A stretch of 64,000 nucleotides of DNA from Xiphydria camelus (lineage: Eukaryota > Arthropoda > Insecta > Hymenoptera > Xiphydriidae). This document shows positions 45,802-57,173 of the stretch, piece by piece. Under the pieces are notes generated by a model. It saw only the letters and a list, made by a program, of their open reading frames with translations, was not told the origin of the DNA and searched no databases. Each line of letters starts with the position of its first letter. Position 1 is the stretch's first letter. The position numbers and the translations under genes are program-made. The DNA is taken from the NCBI GenBank assembly GCA_963678675.1, contig OY783200.1:12562786-12626785 (forward strand). Direction: 5' to 3'.

Positions 45802-46099
45802 AAGTGCTATCATTATTTCGGCAAACGATATAGTTGGAATTCTAAATATCAGTCCTCTAACCGCTCAGTATTATCACGGTCTACAATCCGTTCCACTCAA
45901 TACACGCCAGCGTATCGGATTTCATATCGGTTAGGGGCCCCTTTCTCGAATCACTCGCAAAGTTGCGTGCACGCACATTGCGAGCGGTCTAAGATACGTA
46001 TACGTTTCGAAGTGGCCTTCGCAGTGGCTTTCTCGAGCGGGAGTTGCGAGTACTCGTAACTAGAAACGTATACGTTTCTTTTGCGAGTGGTTAACGCTT

Positions 46100-47416
46100 G
46101 GCAACGTTGTAGGATGTACTAACAGTTGAATAAATATGGATTAGATGATACTAAATTTTCAGAATATATTGGTTTACTTCTTATGACATGCTTTTAGCGC
46201 GTAGTTTTGAATACTTTCTTATTTCGTATCACACGATGCACGTATAAATATATTTCTATTAGTGTTCTTTGGATACTTATAATATTTGTTTATCCGTCCA
46301 ACCGTCCATGAACAACTTATTTTAAAAACATTCACATTTTAATAATGTAATCAAACTTTCTTTATAATTTCCTGCTATTATATTTTTGTCAAAAGGATTT
46401 TATACATTTTATTTGAAATTCTGTAAAAATAGGTGGTGACTTGGTTGCTTTATACACTATAGAATTTGATCCTGATTAGATAATTTTTTAAGATGTTATC
46501 TGCAAAAGTTCAAAATTTTTATGCGATAACTTTTAAGCAGATAGAGCTATTTGCATACAACTCAGCCTTATTTACGTAGTTTGGATATACAATGGAGTTT
46601 GAACATTTTTCAAATTGCGCGAAATTAATTACAGTTAAATGTCCAAAGTATACGACATTTATTAATATAGAATATCTGTCTTAGAATTAATAAGCGACGC
46701 ACACCAAATACACAATATGTATATGTATACATATAAGCACTCAGAAAAGAAGACAAGACGCAAAACACTGAATTTTCTTTGTATATGAATGTAAGAAACT
46801 GGAATAATAGCATATGTATATATAATGATATAAACATTCAAATTTCTATAGTAAGGGAAAGTTATAATTTTGTATTGCCTCCTCCAACTTTATAATATAT
46901 ATTATCGATGTGTGTTACATGAAGAATTGAATTGTATGAAAAACTATTCATTTTTCAATTACAATGTATTATGTGATTCATAAAAAATAACAGACTTAGT
47001 TTAAGTAAGAATAGCGAATGAGTCCTAATGAATATTATCTCTATCTTATAATTAATACACCTTATTATGAAATCAATAGTCACGTAATACTAATCCTTTA
47101 TTGCACTCCACGACAACGTTACATTAATGAATATTTTTATCCCCATATAAAAACTACAATCTCTTCGTACCAAATGAAATATTGCTTATATTACTTATTC
47201 CTACTTTATTCAGTTAAGCGTACAAATACTGCGGACGATGTTACCGCGGAGAAGCCGACTTTCGCCAAGAGCATGTGTTTGGGATTGTCATCATAAAACA
47301 ATAAACCGTTCCAAGTTTTGGGTTTCGAGGAGGGAGTTTTCAGAGCCCATTTCTCCGGAAATTCTGCAAATAAGTGCAATCGAATTCTGTGACCCGTGGT
47401 AGAAACATCATAGAAA
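46100..47416. other. AT-rich 5' region of the Harbinger element
   Basis: No gene seen. It may contain the promoter for the SANT/Myb-like gene. Confidence 0.4.
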
Positions 47417-48543
47417 ATGAATGAAGCTAGTGAAAGAAAGAAGCGAACCGCAAATGTGACGGAGGAGCAGCGGAATTTGTTGGTCGAATTCATGGCAAAG
47501 CATCCGCAATTAGTGAGCGGAAAATTTTCCCAAGAGTTCACTTATAAAGACGCATCAGCTTTATGGGAAACCGTGGCTAACATTTTGAATGCGTGTAATG
47601 GTGCCAAGCGGGACTGGAAGAGTTGGAGAAAAGTAAGTATATATTCAGTTTCTGAAGTCAGTTTCTATGCATTAAATGTTAATTTTATTTGACATATGAT
47701 TGCTGACGAAAGTATACATACACAGTTGAAAGTTTTTGATTAACTAAACATGAAAACTGTTATCTGCATTCGTTTTTTCTATAATAAAAGTATGCAAATT
47801 TGAAAGTACATGTTTTACATTTTTACGCTTAGACCTGGCAGGATCTGCGGTCCCGCACAAAATCAAAAGGTGCTACCATCAAACGGCACTGCCGCCAAAC
47901 TGGTAGGGGACCCGCCTGCACCACGACATTAAATGCGTCGGAGGAAAGAGTCATCCAATTATTAAGCCCAACAGCTATAAGTGGGATCAGTGGTGTGCGC
48001 GAGTCCACCATGGGTGATTTATTCAACGATGAAGATGAGGTATCGTCTACATATTTTACACATTGTGCAATTTTTATGACATTGTTTAAATATGACTCTG
48101 AGTTACTTACATAATGTTAAAAATCATTGACACAGGAACCACCTACGAGTGAGATCGTGGAATTCCTTGAAACAGACGATCTGATGACGTTATACAGAAG
48201 TGGGGAAGAGTCAGCGCAGCTGGAAAGCTTCGAAGTAGAGGAGCCTCAGCAGGACTCAGCGCAGTTGGAGAGCGCTGACGCAGAAGAATCGCAGCAGGAA
48301 GCAGAAGCGAGTTTATCTACGGAAAATAGACATTTACAATCTAGCCAACCAAAGAAGAGACAAACGGCGCAGGAGCGCCTAAACAGAACGGCTCACGCAG
48401 CGGATTGTCTCTCCGCCACAGCCGAGCGTACATATCAACTGCGTAAGAATCATTATGAAATAATGCAAGACCTGAAAAGGCAAAAAGTAGCATTATTAGA
48501 AAGATTTGTCACGGCTGTAGAAACCTTAGTTTCAAGGCAGTAG
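47417..48543 (+). CDS. Harbinger partner protein, SANT/Myb-like
   Basis: Three exons, 47417-47632, 47833-48039 and 48136-48543, all GT-AG and phase 0, total 276 codons. Exon 1 holds VTEEQRNLLVEFMAKHPQL and ALWETVANILNACNG, and runs over the splice into KSWRK/TWQDLRSRTK. This is a trihelix with spaced Trp residues, as in SANT/zeste-like partner proteins. Exon 3 is acidic and Gln-rich (EESAQLESFEVEEPQQDS), then a helical C-terminus with LRKNHYEIMQDLKRQK. In known Harbinger systems this protein binds subterminal DNA and brings the transposase into the nucleus. Divergence from the transposase gene and shared TIRs support that role. No defect seen. Confidence 0.8.
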
Positions 48544-48591
48544 ATTCGAAGTACGAATTTGGAATAAAATAGAGTTACAATTATAATTATA

Positions 48592-48627
48592 TATTCATTC
48601 ATTCATTCATTCATTCATTCATTCATT
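48592..48627. repeat. (ATTC)n microsatellite
   Basis: About nine ATTC units just after the SANT gene stop. Confidence 0.95.
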
Positions 48628-48733
48628 TTCTCCGTGAAATTCCACTACGTTTCCTGTAAAAATGTCAAAGTATCTTGTTATACCTTCTCCAAAATATTTT
48701 GTTTTTCCCTGGAATACGCGGAAGTTTTCTCCG

Positions 48734-50713
48734 TTATGAAAAATGATTACGAATAATCCTTTGCCGCAATCTTCGACCAGCTGCTAATTGGGGATTTATC
48801 CTACGAGCAGCTGCAACATCTTGGTCCACAATATCCACAGGTGGCGGGTTGTCGATCATTCCAAAATCGAAACCTTCGTCTTCCTGGAACTCAGGTTGTA
48901 TATTATGTTCGATGCACATATTATGAAGAATAACACAGGCGTTAACTATTTTTCCTGCTTTCTCCGGGGCATAGTGCAAAACTCTATGTTTCAGTAGGCA
49001 GCGGAATCTCATTTTAAGAACGCCATTGCATCTTTCTATGAGAGACCGACAACTCTTTTGGGACGCGTTGAAACGTCCTTCCGGAGTGCCAGGCTGAGGA
49101 TTTGGCAAGGGTGTTATGAGCCACGGACGAAGCTGGTATCCAGAATCACCTTCACAAAATACGGTATAATGTAGCAATCGAATCACGTAAGTAAAAAGAT
49201 AGCAATATAAGCAGTGTTTGAGAGAATTATACAAACCTAGTAAGAAAAACGTATTTCCTTCGTATCTCCTGTGCACTTCTTCCATAGCGCGTGACATATT
49301 GGAATTGTTCCAAATATGGTTGTCGTTGGCACTTCCAGGGAAACGTGCATTAACGTTCATGATCTTCAACCGCCAGTCACAAACCTTTAAAAAGTACATT
49401 TTTTAACTGCATTGCTTCGCGTACATTTAGAGTTTTGACTATGACTTCTTGAAAGACCTCCGATGCAAACGGGGGTTTAAAAGTAAACAATAAGAATTGT
49501 AGAACCATCCGAATCTTACCAATTGAACATTCAGAGAATGGTAACCTTTTCGGTTAACATAAAGGTGTTCCGGATGTAACGGGTCATGAATTTTCGGTGG
49601 ATAGATCGCGACGTGTGTACAATCTACACATCCAACCACACCCGGAAAATTATGTGCTGCGTGAAACCTGTAAGTTTGGATATTTTGTAATGACAATGTA
49701 GGCGAACCACATTCATATACTTTATACAGTAATTTTTGAAGAAAAATAACAAATGTGTAATTAAACATTACCACTTAATAAAATAAAATTTGATATAATA
49801 TGCAATTGATTGAATTTCATAAGTCAACAATTTTACTGTAAATGTGATGGCTGGCTGAATAGTCTATACGAAGTTATAAACCAATAAATAACTTACTCGC
49901 TTCGAAGTTGTATTAAATCTTCCAATCTTCCAGGAAATCGAACCCATCGATTCATAAATGCAGGTTGATTCATAATATTGACAACCTCATTTATGCTCCT
50001 GCTGACGGATGCTGGACTGATGGAAATACCAAGATTGTATCCAATACATGGTTGGTAACTTCCACTCGCGAAAAAATTTAATGCCGTTAGTACCTATTAC
50101 AGTGTAGAATATCGTATATTTTAACACAGAAATATTTTTTTGTCACTCAGTGTCAAATACTCGGTTTCATGGGCGTCCTCGACGCATGTGAAATCATCTT
50201 TCACACACCAATTCGTGAAAAGTTGCGCAGTGCGTGAAATAACCTGCGCAGTGCGTGAAATCGTCAACCTCGTATTTGACACTTAGTGACAAAAAATAGA
50301 ATTCGTTATTCGGTTGTTTCGCGCCGTTCTAACGAGTGTGATTGCCGTACTCGCTTCGCTCGTGCGGCAAACTTCACACTCGTTAAAAACAGCGCTTCAC
50401 GCCCTAATAACGAAAATAACTATTATGGCATGAAAACAAAGAAAACTGCATCATACACAATTAATACCTTTACAGTACAACTTAGTGCTGAGGTACGTCC
50501 CGGCTGCTCCATAAAACATTCTAAGTCATGGATGAGATTTCGCACCAATGGCTTAGTCAATCTAAATTGTTGCAAAAATTGCCTGTCGGTAAACTCATCA
50601 AATACGTCTACTCGTCTGTCGAAAACTCTTCTTGGCGGTTGTTGCGCAGCAGCTTCCACTTCTTCCAGACCATCCAATACAATCGCATGAATTATATCGT
50701 CTAATTCCGCCAT
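48734..50713 (-). CDS. Harbinger transposase (HARBI1-like), five exons
   Basis: Exons 50713-50468, 50093-49897, 49667-49520, 49384-49237 and 49149-48734 join in frame to 384 codons, with GT-AG sites throughout and phases matching. N-terminus MAELDDIIHAI; helical domain with TALNFFASGSYQPCIGYNLG and ISISPASVSRSINEV; DDE nuclease with GCVDCTHVAIYPP (about D163), GDSGYQLRPWL (about D248) and SLIERCNGVLKMRF (about E285); C-terminal VILHNMCIEH motif. All three catalytic positions are present and no stop or frameshift is seen, so it may be active. Intron 1 has collected two fold-back MITEs. Confidence 0.88.
50135..50296. mobile_element. MITE in transposase intron 1
   Basis: TTTTTTGTCACTCAGTGTCA at the left and its near-inverse TGACACTTAGTGACAAAAAA at the right. 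An internal GTGCGTGAAAT duplicate is visible. Confidence 0.75.
50300..50416. repeat. fold-back in transposase intron 1
   Basis: TTCGTTATT and AATAACGAA at the ends. The inner arms AACGAGTGTGA and TCACACTCGTT pair around TACTCGCTTCGCTCG. Confidence 0.7.
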
Positions 50714-51306
50714 ACCTGTGATTAATAATACGTATTATTTATTATTATATTATTTATTATTATATTATTTATTATATATATATATATATTATATATACAA
50801 TTGGCAGAGTAAGCAAATATTATATTTTAGGTTATTTTAGGAAGCTATGTACAACAGCTTTGCTCAATCTAAATTGTTTGGCGAACCTTATCATTTAATA
50901 GTATGAATTATATCGTTCATTATCCATTACCTTTTATTTACCTTCGCCAATTTTTCTTTCCTTTCAATTAACACTTTTTCCAACTCACTTTAACAACTTC
51001 ACTTTCCCGCCGAATAATACACAAGATACGTATACGTTTCGATGTTGCGAGTGGTCTAAACCACTCGCAGCATACCACTCGTAAAGATACGTATACGTTT
51101 CTCAAAGCGCTCGCAACGCGAACTCGAGAAAGCCACTTTCAGTTACGAGCGCTCGCAAGTCCGAAGTTACGTATATGTTTCTCTTGCGAGTGGTTCGAGA
51201 AAGGGGCCCCTGGCGCCGGACACAGGCGCATGGCCCCTGCAGCGGATCGGAGGCGTCAACCGATATGCAACCCGCTACGCTGGCGTGTATTGAGTGGAAC
51301 GGATTG

Positions 51307-51887
51307 CATACGCATACCTCATTAATCTAGGATCAATCTCGCCATCAGATGGGCGGTATATAGGGTGTTTCCCAATTACGATTCGTAACTTCAGGGTGTA
51401 ATTCCTTGCAATATTTTAATAAAAAAACTTATATAAATATGTTTCGGGAAACGCTTATATTCCGAAATATAGGGTGTTGAAGATGTCAAAAATCAATATT
51501 TGTGCACATAAAGCTTGAATGGCCGTTCTCAAAATTTTGGAGTTAACCCTTTGCCCTCGAGGCCTTTTTCGCACGTGCGAATCAGTAACTCTAAATGATT
51601 TCGCGAATATCGCCAAAATATAATGTACACTGTGAAAAGATTGTATAGTAAACTTTGTTACTAAGTTTTCATCATACAAATTTATCCATTAAAATTACTA
51701 TATACGATTAAAACAGTTATATTTACTACAGATTTGATTCCCTTTGCACTCGAGGACATTTTGCGCGCGAGAACCAGCAACTCGAGGCGATTTTACTTTT
51801 TCGCGCGGACGAACCTATTCCAAGCGAATGCTAAGCTGAGACTAACGCTAATGCAGGCCGAGCCTTGTAGTATAGGTACGAGTACAC
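51307..51887. other. non-coding spacer
   Basis: No gene. TATAGGGTGTTTCCC at 51358 and TATAGGGTGTTGAAG at 51469 are terminus-like motifs common in insect repeats. Confidence 0.35.
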
Positions 51888-51890
51888 TTA

Positions 51891-52016
51891 GGGCCGGTTT
51901 TCCCAACAGGTATAAACGCGGTATAGCGCTATACTGAGAATAACCATCAGGCTTATTGCTGGTTATTCTCAGTATAGCGCTATACCGCGTTTATATCGTG
52001 TTGGTAAAACCGGCCC
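51891..52016. mobile_element. palindromic Harbinger MITE A
   Basis: GGGCCGGTTTTCCCAACAGG to its near-exact inverse, TTA on each side (51888-51890 and 52017-52019). Nearly the whole 126 bp folds back on itself. Confidence 0.9.
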
Positions 52017-52079
52017 TTAGGGCCGGTTGTATAAAGCTGAGTTAAATAATGGTTCAGCTGACTGTGGTTTAACTGCTAA

Positions 52080-52234
52080 GGGCCGGTTGTATAAACGCGG
52101 TGAACTGTAGTTCAGCTTGAACTGTGGATCCAGCGATGTTTTGGTATATTTTGTGTGACACAAAATATACCAAAACGACGCTCGATCCACAATTCAAGCC
52201 GAACTACGGTTCATCGCGTTTATACAACCGGCCC
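52080..52234. mobile_element. palindromic Harbinger MITE B, nested
   Basis: Same GGGCCGGTTGTATAAACGCG terminus, 155 bp, folding on itself around ACACAAAATATACC. The flanks are TAA and TTA, so the duplication is not a clean direct one. Confidence 0.85.
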
Positions 52235-52374
52235 TTAGTATGGTTCACACAGATTTCGATTGTATAAACATAGATCAGAGCTTGGTCAACGGAACCTTGG
52301 TTAAGTTGGATTGGTACGACAAAAAGTCCTAACAGCCAGCAGATTCCCCATAGATCTAGGACATTCCCCTAATT

Positions 52375-52466
52375 CAAATCGCATTTTGTCCATTCGCAGT
52401 TTGTCCTATAATTGCTAATAGTTTTGCGATTATAGGACAAACTGTGAATGGACAAAATGCGATCTG
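52375..52466. repeat. fold-back near left end
   Basis: AAATCGCATTTTGTCCATTC pairs with GAATGGACAAAATGCGATC, arms about 36 bases. Confidence 0.85.
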
Positions 52467-52723
52467 AAAAGTTGCTCCTCAATTTTCATTGTTGCTGTTA
52501 TTGTTCTGCTGTTCAGTGTACGCTAGAAGTAGATAATAAGGTGCAGTTCTATTGTAGAGTTTTTCCTGCAAATAGCGTGAAGGTAAGTTGCAATGTAGGT
52601 GTCGGTAGTTTATAGTAGATATATTGTTTTAAATTGTACAGTAATCGGGCACCTGCTAGACATCGAGGTGGAGAATTTTGTTGATCGCTTACTGGTTTGC
52701 AGCTGCAGTTTCACGAAGGATTA

Positions 52724-53705
52724 ATGATGACTGACAAACGATCGCCAAATTTCACCAAACAGGAGGAGTCCTTATTAATATCGTTAGTCGACAAATACCG
52801 AAGTATAGTTGAGTGTAAGAAGACCGACTCCGATGCCAACAATAAGAAAAAGTCAATTTGGAAAAAAATTACCGCTGAGTTTAACTCCACGGTAGGAACC
52901 ACTCGAACCGACATCGTCCTCAAAAATAAATACCAAAACATGAAAAAACGAACAAAACAAAAATTTGGAGAAGAAAATCGTTATGCGAGAGGAACTGGCG
53001 GAGGTCCTCCGAAACCCGTCGTTATCTCATATACCGACGAAGCTATAAAGGATCTACTTGGCAGTCAAATAACGGGACTAATAAGCGAGTTCGACGACGA
53101 TTGCGAGTTAAACAAAGAAAATGTGGACATAAATAGCGATGACGAGGATTTGGATACAGATGGTTTAACATCCTTCCAACAGGAGAGCCGAAATACAGGT
53201 CATATACAACAGAAGAAAGGGACTCGTTAGCGCCAATAAAGAGTCGCGCCGTTACTTTGCAATACGGATCTTGTGATAGGAATTTATGCTCCCCACAGGA
53301 CGTGACACAAACATCGGCACTCATACCCGGCCCAGCGATAATGGAGGTGTAGGTATGGGTGAAGAAGGACCAAGTGATGTAGACCGCGAGGACTGGGCGG
53401 AATACACACCAGCCAAATTAAGAAAGAAGGTTTCCCAACCGTTACAACCAACCACTACGGCGAAGCGCTCTACAAGTAAACTGTCCAGTCATTTAACTGT
53501 ATGGGCCGAACGGAAATGCACTCAGAGCGATTTACAAATTGAGATTTTAAGAGCGGAACATCAGCAACGCAAAGACGATCAGCAGACGCGCCATGAGCTT
53601 CAGATTAAGTTTATGGAGGAGGAGCACCGCCTCAGGATACAATTTTTGCAGGAAGAACACCAGTCGAAAATGAAATTGCTGACAAAACAATGTATTGACC
53701 TGTAA
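52724..53705 (+). CDS. Harbinger partner protein, SANT/Myb-like (second element)
   Basis: Exon 1 52724-53198 and exon 2 53299-53705, 100-base GT-AG intron, phase 1, total 293 codons. N-terminus MMTDKRSPNFTKQEESLLIS, then YRSIVECKKTDSD, SIWKKITAEFNS and LKNKYQNMKKRTKQK. This is a trihelix of the kind in Harbinger partner proteins. The middle is acidic (INSDDEDLDTDG). The C-terminus is coiled-coil-like (EILRAEHQQRKDDQQTRHEL onward to 53700), suited to oligomerisation. No defect seen. It lies convergent with the transposase. Confidence 0.8.
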
Positions 53706-53767
53706 TGACGTTTTAACATATTAAAATACATACATACTTCTTACATATCCTCTATTTAATACAACGT

Positions 53768-54919
53768 TTAATGAAGGGTTGCAAAATAGCCATTAATTAA
53801 CATTTGTTGCATATGATTGTTATGGTTACCAGCCACTTGTGCGTTTTCGTCTAGATCTTCATTAATATGGTTCATCTCGAGAATAAATGCTTCGAGTTCG
53901 GCGTTTAACCGCGGAGGACCTGGATCTCCATTTTTGCATGCAATATTGTATACTACGGCAGTAGCCACGACAACAGCTTCGACTCGATTCAAGTCTAATC
54001 TGATTCCTAAAGCCAAAATAGGGAAACGGCGTTTCCACACCCCGAAACTTCTTTCTATAACATTGCGTGTTCTTATTAACGATTCATTATACAAATGCTC
54101 GGCTCTAGTTTGTGGATGTCTCAATGGTGTCATTAGGTAACGTTTCACAGCATAACCTTTGTCGCCCACAAGGATTTTATCACCCATCTCGCCATTTTCA
54201 AACTCTGCTCGCAATCGACTATTATTGAAGATAGTAGCGTCATGGGTGGACCCTGGCCATCGACAAACAATATTTGTAAATGTTAAGCTTGCATCACAAA
54301 CGCACTGCACACACACATTAAAGGAAAAATAACTTTTCCTATTGCGGTAAATCTCCGCATTGTCTCCCCCCGGCGACTGAATTTTCACATGGGTGCAGTC
54401 CAAAGCCCCAATACAGCGCGGAAAACGTGCTTTTCTATAGAAATCATACCGGATCCTTCTAATATCTTGCTCTTCAGTTGAAGACTATATATATGGGTCT
54501 CAAACCAGCTATAGCGCGAGAAACCCTGTGTATTATTCTTGACGCTGTAGATTTGTGAACTCCACAAAAATCACCAACAACTATTAACATAGAGCCTGTT
54601 GCGTAATAACGCAGGGTTAGCAATAACATTTCCCCCGAAGACATTGCATGGTTCCTGTAACAACAGAATGTAAAACGCACTAATGCCAAGTGCTTACAAA
54701 AATTTATGTACCTCTCAGTAGCGTGTCCTATATTTAATTGTTGCAACAATTCTCGAGCTGTGTTTTTTGAAACTCGAAATCTATCGTAAAATTCTTCTTC
54801 CGACCATTCTTCGAAATGATCAGTTCTTCTCCGAAACACTCTGCCTCTTCTCTAATTAGTAGTTCTCCTACAATCTCAACTAATTCTTCGAGATCTTCGT
54901 CATCCGTCATAGGTTCCAT
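53768..54919 (-). pseudogene. Harbinger transposase, two frameshifts
   Basis: Starts MEPMTDDEDLEELVEIVGEL. It shifts by one near 54842 into FRRRTDHFEEWSEEEFYDRF. A 57-base GT-AG intron (54655-54711) leads to NHAMSSGEMLLLTLRYYATG and GVHKSTASRIIHRVSRAI. A slip in an AT run (about 54486-54492) changes frame again into RKARFPRCIGALDCTHV (first Asp), GDKGYAVKRYL (second Asp) and NVIERSFGVWKRRF (Glu), to the stop at 53768. All catalytic motifs survive. Only the two small indels block expression, and both could be checked as assembly errors. Confidence 0.88.
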
Positions 54920-55138
54920 TTTCTTATAACCTTTTGCATTTACTATTGTTTACTACCACAAACGTAACACAGTTTTGAGGTTAGCTAGAAGTTAACTCAT
55001 CAAAATCCACCGTTCACGCTGACTATGGATTAACTCCAGTTCATAATGCAGACCACGCATTGTACAACGCACAATTGCTATTTGAACTTCAGTTAACTTT
55101 GACCTCGTGGTTACTAACGTTTATACAACCGGCCCTTA

Positions 55139-56087
55139 GCGTCATACCGCCCGAGCGAGAAATCTTATCGCGCGTCGGAAATAAACATATCGAGTTTATA
55201 TATGAACACGCGGGAGCCGTGCCGCTCTAGTGGACGAGTCAAACCAGCCGCGGGCTTCTATTTTCCTTGCCGTGTCCATACCCTTCCAATTAGAATCTTG
55301 AAATTACCTTCATTAGACAGAGAAAATTGCAATCTAAAAAATGATACCAAGATCAGCTCCCCACGCCCACTCAAACGCCCAGGGGTCGTGACCGAACATT
55401 TGTTACATTTTGAAGTTTCGTGCACTCCTACCTCAGAACACTGATTCCTTAAACATTTCCAATGTTAAAAAAAGGTACATGCATACGATTCATTTCCTGC
55501 AAGTAATAGCCGCTACGATCTTACGTGACAGACTGTACACGATTTGATAAAAGGAACAAAGAGCGATATATAGATATACGACGGATGACCAAAATATAAA
55601 TGAAGGAATTAAATAGTTTAAATAATATGACGTATTGTATAAGGCAAAAGTGCAACATTTGTATAAAATATCATATTTAAGATACCATTTTAAGTATAAA
55701 CAAAGAAGTAGACTCAAAGTCAAAGTCTCAAAAATGCATTATATTTTTAACATGTAATTTAATTAATTATCTTTTAATTAAAAATACATTTTTGAGACTT
55801 TGACTGAGTCTACTTCTTTGTTTATTGTTAATTGAGTCTCTTTGAGAAATATTGATGACTTCTTTGGACCATTTTAAGTACTTATTAATTTAATTCTCTT
55901 GTTCAATTTAATTTAACTTTTTTTAAAATATTTTAGCAGAACATATAGCAACCTCTACTTCTCTACATACACAATATAGAAATAGGGGTTTTTACCAAAA
56001 ACTATTTATAACATTGAAAATGTTTATGTTCCCGTATATGGGGGGAGATTTCTAAGTTTTTGACGAGCCAGTGAAACGAAAATAGAA
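55139..56087. other. non-coding spacer
   Basis: No gene supported. It contains a fold-back (55698-55823). The 80-codon frame at 55202 has no recognisable motif. Confidence 0.4.
55698..55823. repeat. fold-back repeat
   Basis: AAACAAAGAAGTAGACTCAA at the left reads inverted at the right (TGAGTCTACTTCTTTGTTT). The arms are about 40 bases around an AT-rich loop. Confidence 0.85.
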
Positions 56088-56334
56088 CCCCGATAGCCAG
56101 GTGGCTTCACAGTGGTGGCACTGTGGGACCACGTGGTGACTTTGAGAACCATCACAGTGATGGCTTGGTGCGTGCCCACTGGGGAACCACTGTGGCACCT
56201 CGCAGTGTAGGTACAAAGTGGATAAAGTAGGATTTTTTGCAAAGGGTAAAGTAGGATTTTGCACGCAGTGACTTTACCGAGGTTTTTCACTGTGTGCCCG
56301 TGCAGTGCCGCCTAGCAGTGGCGCTTTTTTTTTC

Positions 56335-56428
56335 ACACCCTACCGGGATTTGAACCTGCGATCTTCGGAATACGAGATGCTTCGAAACTGGGAATGCTTT
56401 CGCATTCTACCAATTGAGCCACCGACTC
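56335..56428 (-). tRNA. tRNA-like sequence (SINE head or pseudo-tRNA)
   Basis: On the minus strand TGGCTCAATTGGTAGA fits the pol III A box and GGTTCAAATCC the B box. They are about 65 bases apart, against about 45 in a normal intronless tRNA, so a long extra stem (GAATGCGAAAGCATTC), an intron or a SINE head is likely. I cannot assign an anticodon with confidence. Confidence 0.45.
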
Positions 56429-56545
56429 TTCAAGCGCGGTGTTGCTCCACTCCGGTCATAATATAGAAACCGGACATGACAGTGACTACTCTCGAAGGTT
56501 CTCATTAAATTTTGTAAAATAATTTGATTTTTCTTTTTCAAAATA

Positions 56546-57171
56546 AATGTCAATATAACCACGTAACATAAACAAAGAATTTGTAAATAAAAGTAGTTTT
56601 AAAAGTGCAAGTGCAATAAACCCAATTCATAAGTGATGAATATCGGTATCGAAGATATCTTATCAATTCTAGGAGAGTCAAAAATTCCGCTAATGGAAGG
56701 AGAAGCGGTATTGAAAGCAGAGAGGGTTTGTATTTTCCTGCGGAATCAAAAAGAGAAACCAAAATGCAGTGAAAATCGTCGCTTCTTGCGTACAATCGTC
56801 ACATGGTACTATTTGCCCTACCGATTTTCGTACAGAAACGTTGCAAAAACATGTTTGCGTCTTCCTCTGGCCCAGCTGCACTTGCACGTTACTTCTTTAT
56901 TGTTGTTTACTAGTAAGATGTTCACTTCAACTTCGTGAGGAGCACTTGTTACATGTGACGATTGTATGCAAGAAGCGACGATTTTCACTGCATTTTCCTT
57001 TCTCTTTTTGATTCCGCAGGAAAATACAAACTGCTTTCAATACCGCTTCTCCTTCCACTAGCGGCATTTTTGACTCTCCTAGAATTGACAAGATATCTTC
57101 GATACCGATATTCATCACTTATGAATTGGGTTTATTGCACTTGCACTCTTAAAAGAACTTTTATTTACAAA
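56546..57171. repeat. large palindrome with coding-like arms
   Basis: Arms about 56546-56800 and 56945-57171, continuing after the pogo insert at 59706-59733. The plus strand of the left arm reads NIGIEDILSILGESK, EGEAVLKAERVC and, in another frame, NAVKIVASCVQSS, reminiscent of SWIM-type multi-copy proteins. No CxC...CxH is seen. Transcription would give a long hairpin RNA. Confidence 0.6.
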
Positions 57172-57173
57172 TA

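Larger units (their letters stand above)
45884..51306. mobile_element. two-gene PIF/Harbinger element, apparently intact
   Basis: Left CAATCCGTTCCACTCAATAC, right the inverse at 51306. An inner pair AGGGGCCCCTTTCTCGAA lies at 45932 and 51209. Subterminal GTATACGTTTC and GCGAGTGGT words repeat several times on both sides. It carries a SANT/Myb-like gene on the plus strand and a transposase on the minus strand, both open after splicing. I could not settle whether the outer or inner pair is the true terminus, and no clean TWA duplication was found. Confidence 0.75.
52020..55135. mobile_element. two-gene Harbinger element with TTA duplications
   Basis: Ends GGGCCGGTTGTATAAA and TTTATACAACCGGCCC, flanked by TTA at 52017-52019 and 55136-55138. 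It holds a SANT/Myb-like gene (plus) and a transposase (minus), plus MITE B and a fold-back near the left end. The transposase has two frameshifts. Confidence 0.9.

Noticed and set aside
53043..53324. Minus-strand frame with CGEHKF
   Set aside because: Overlaps both exons of the SANT/Myb-like gene and its intron; no independent support.
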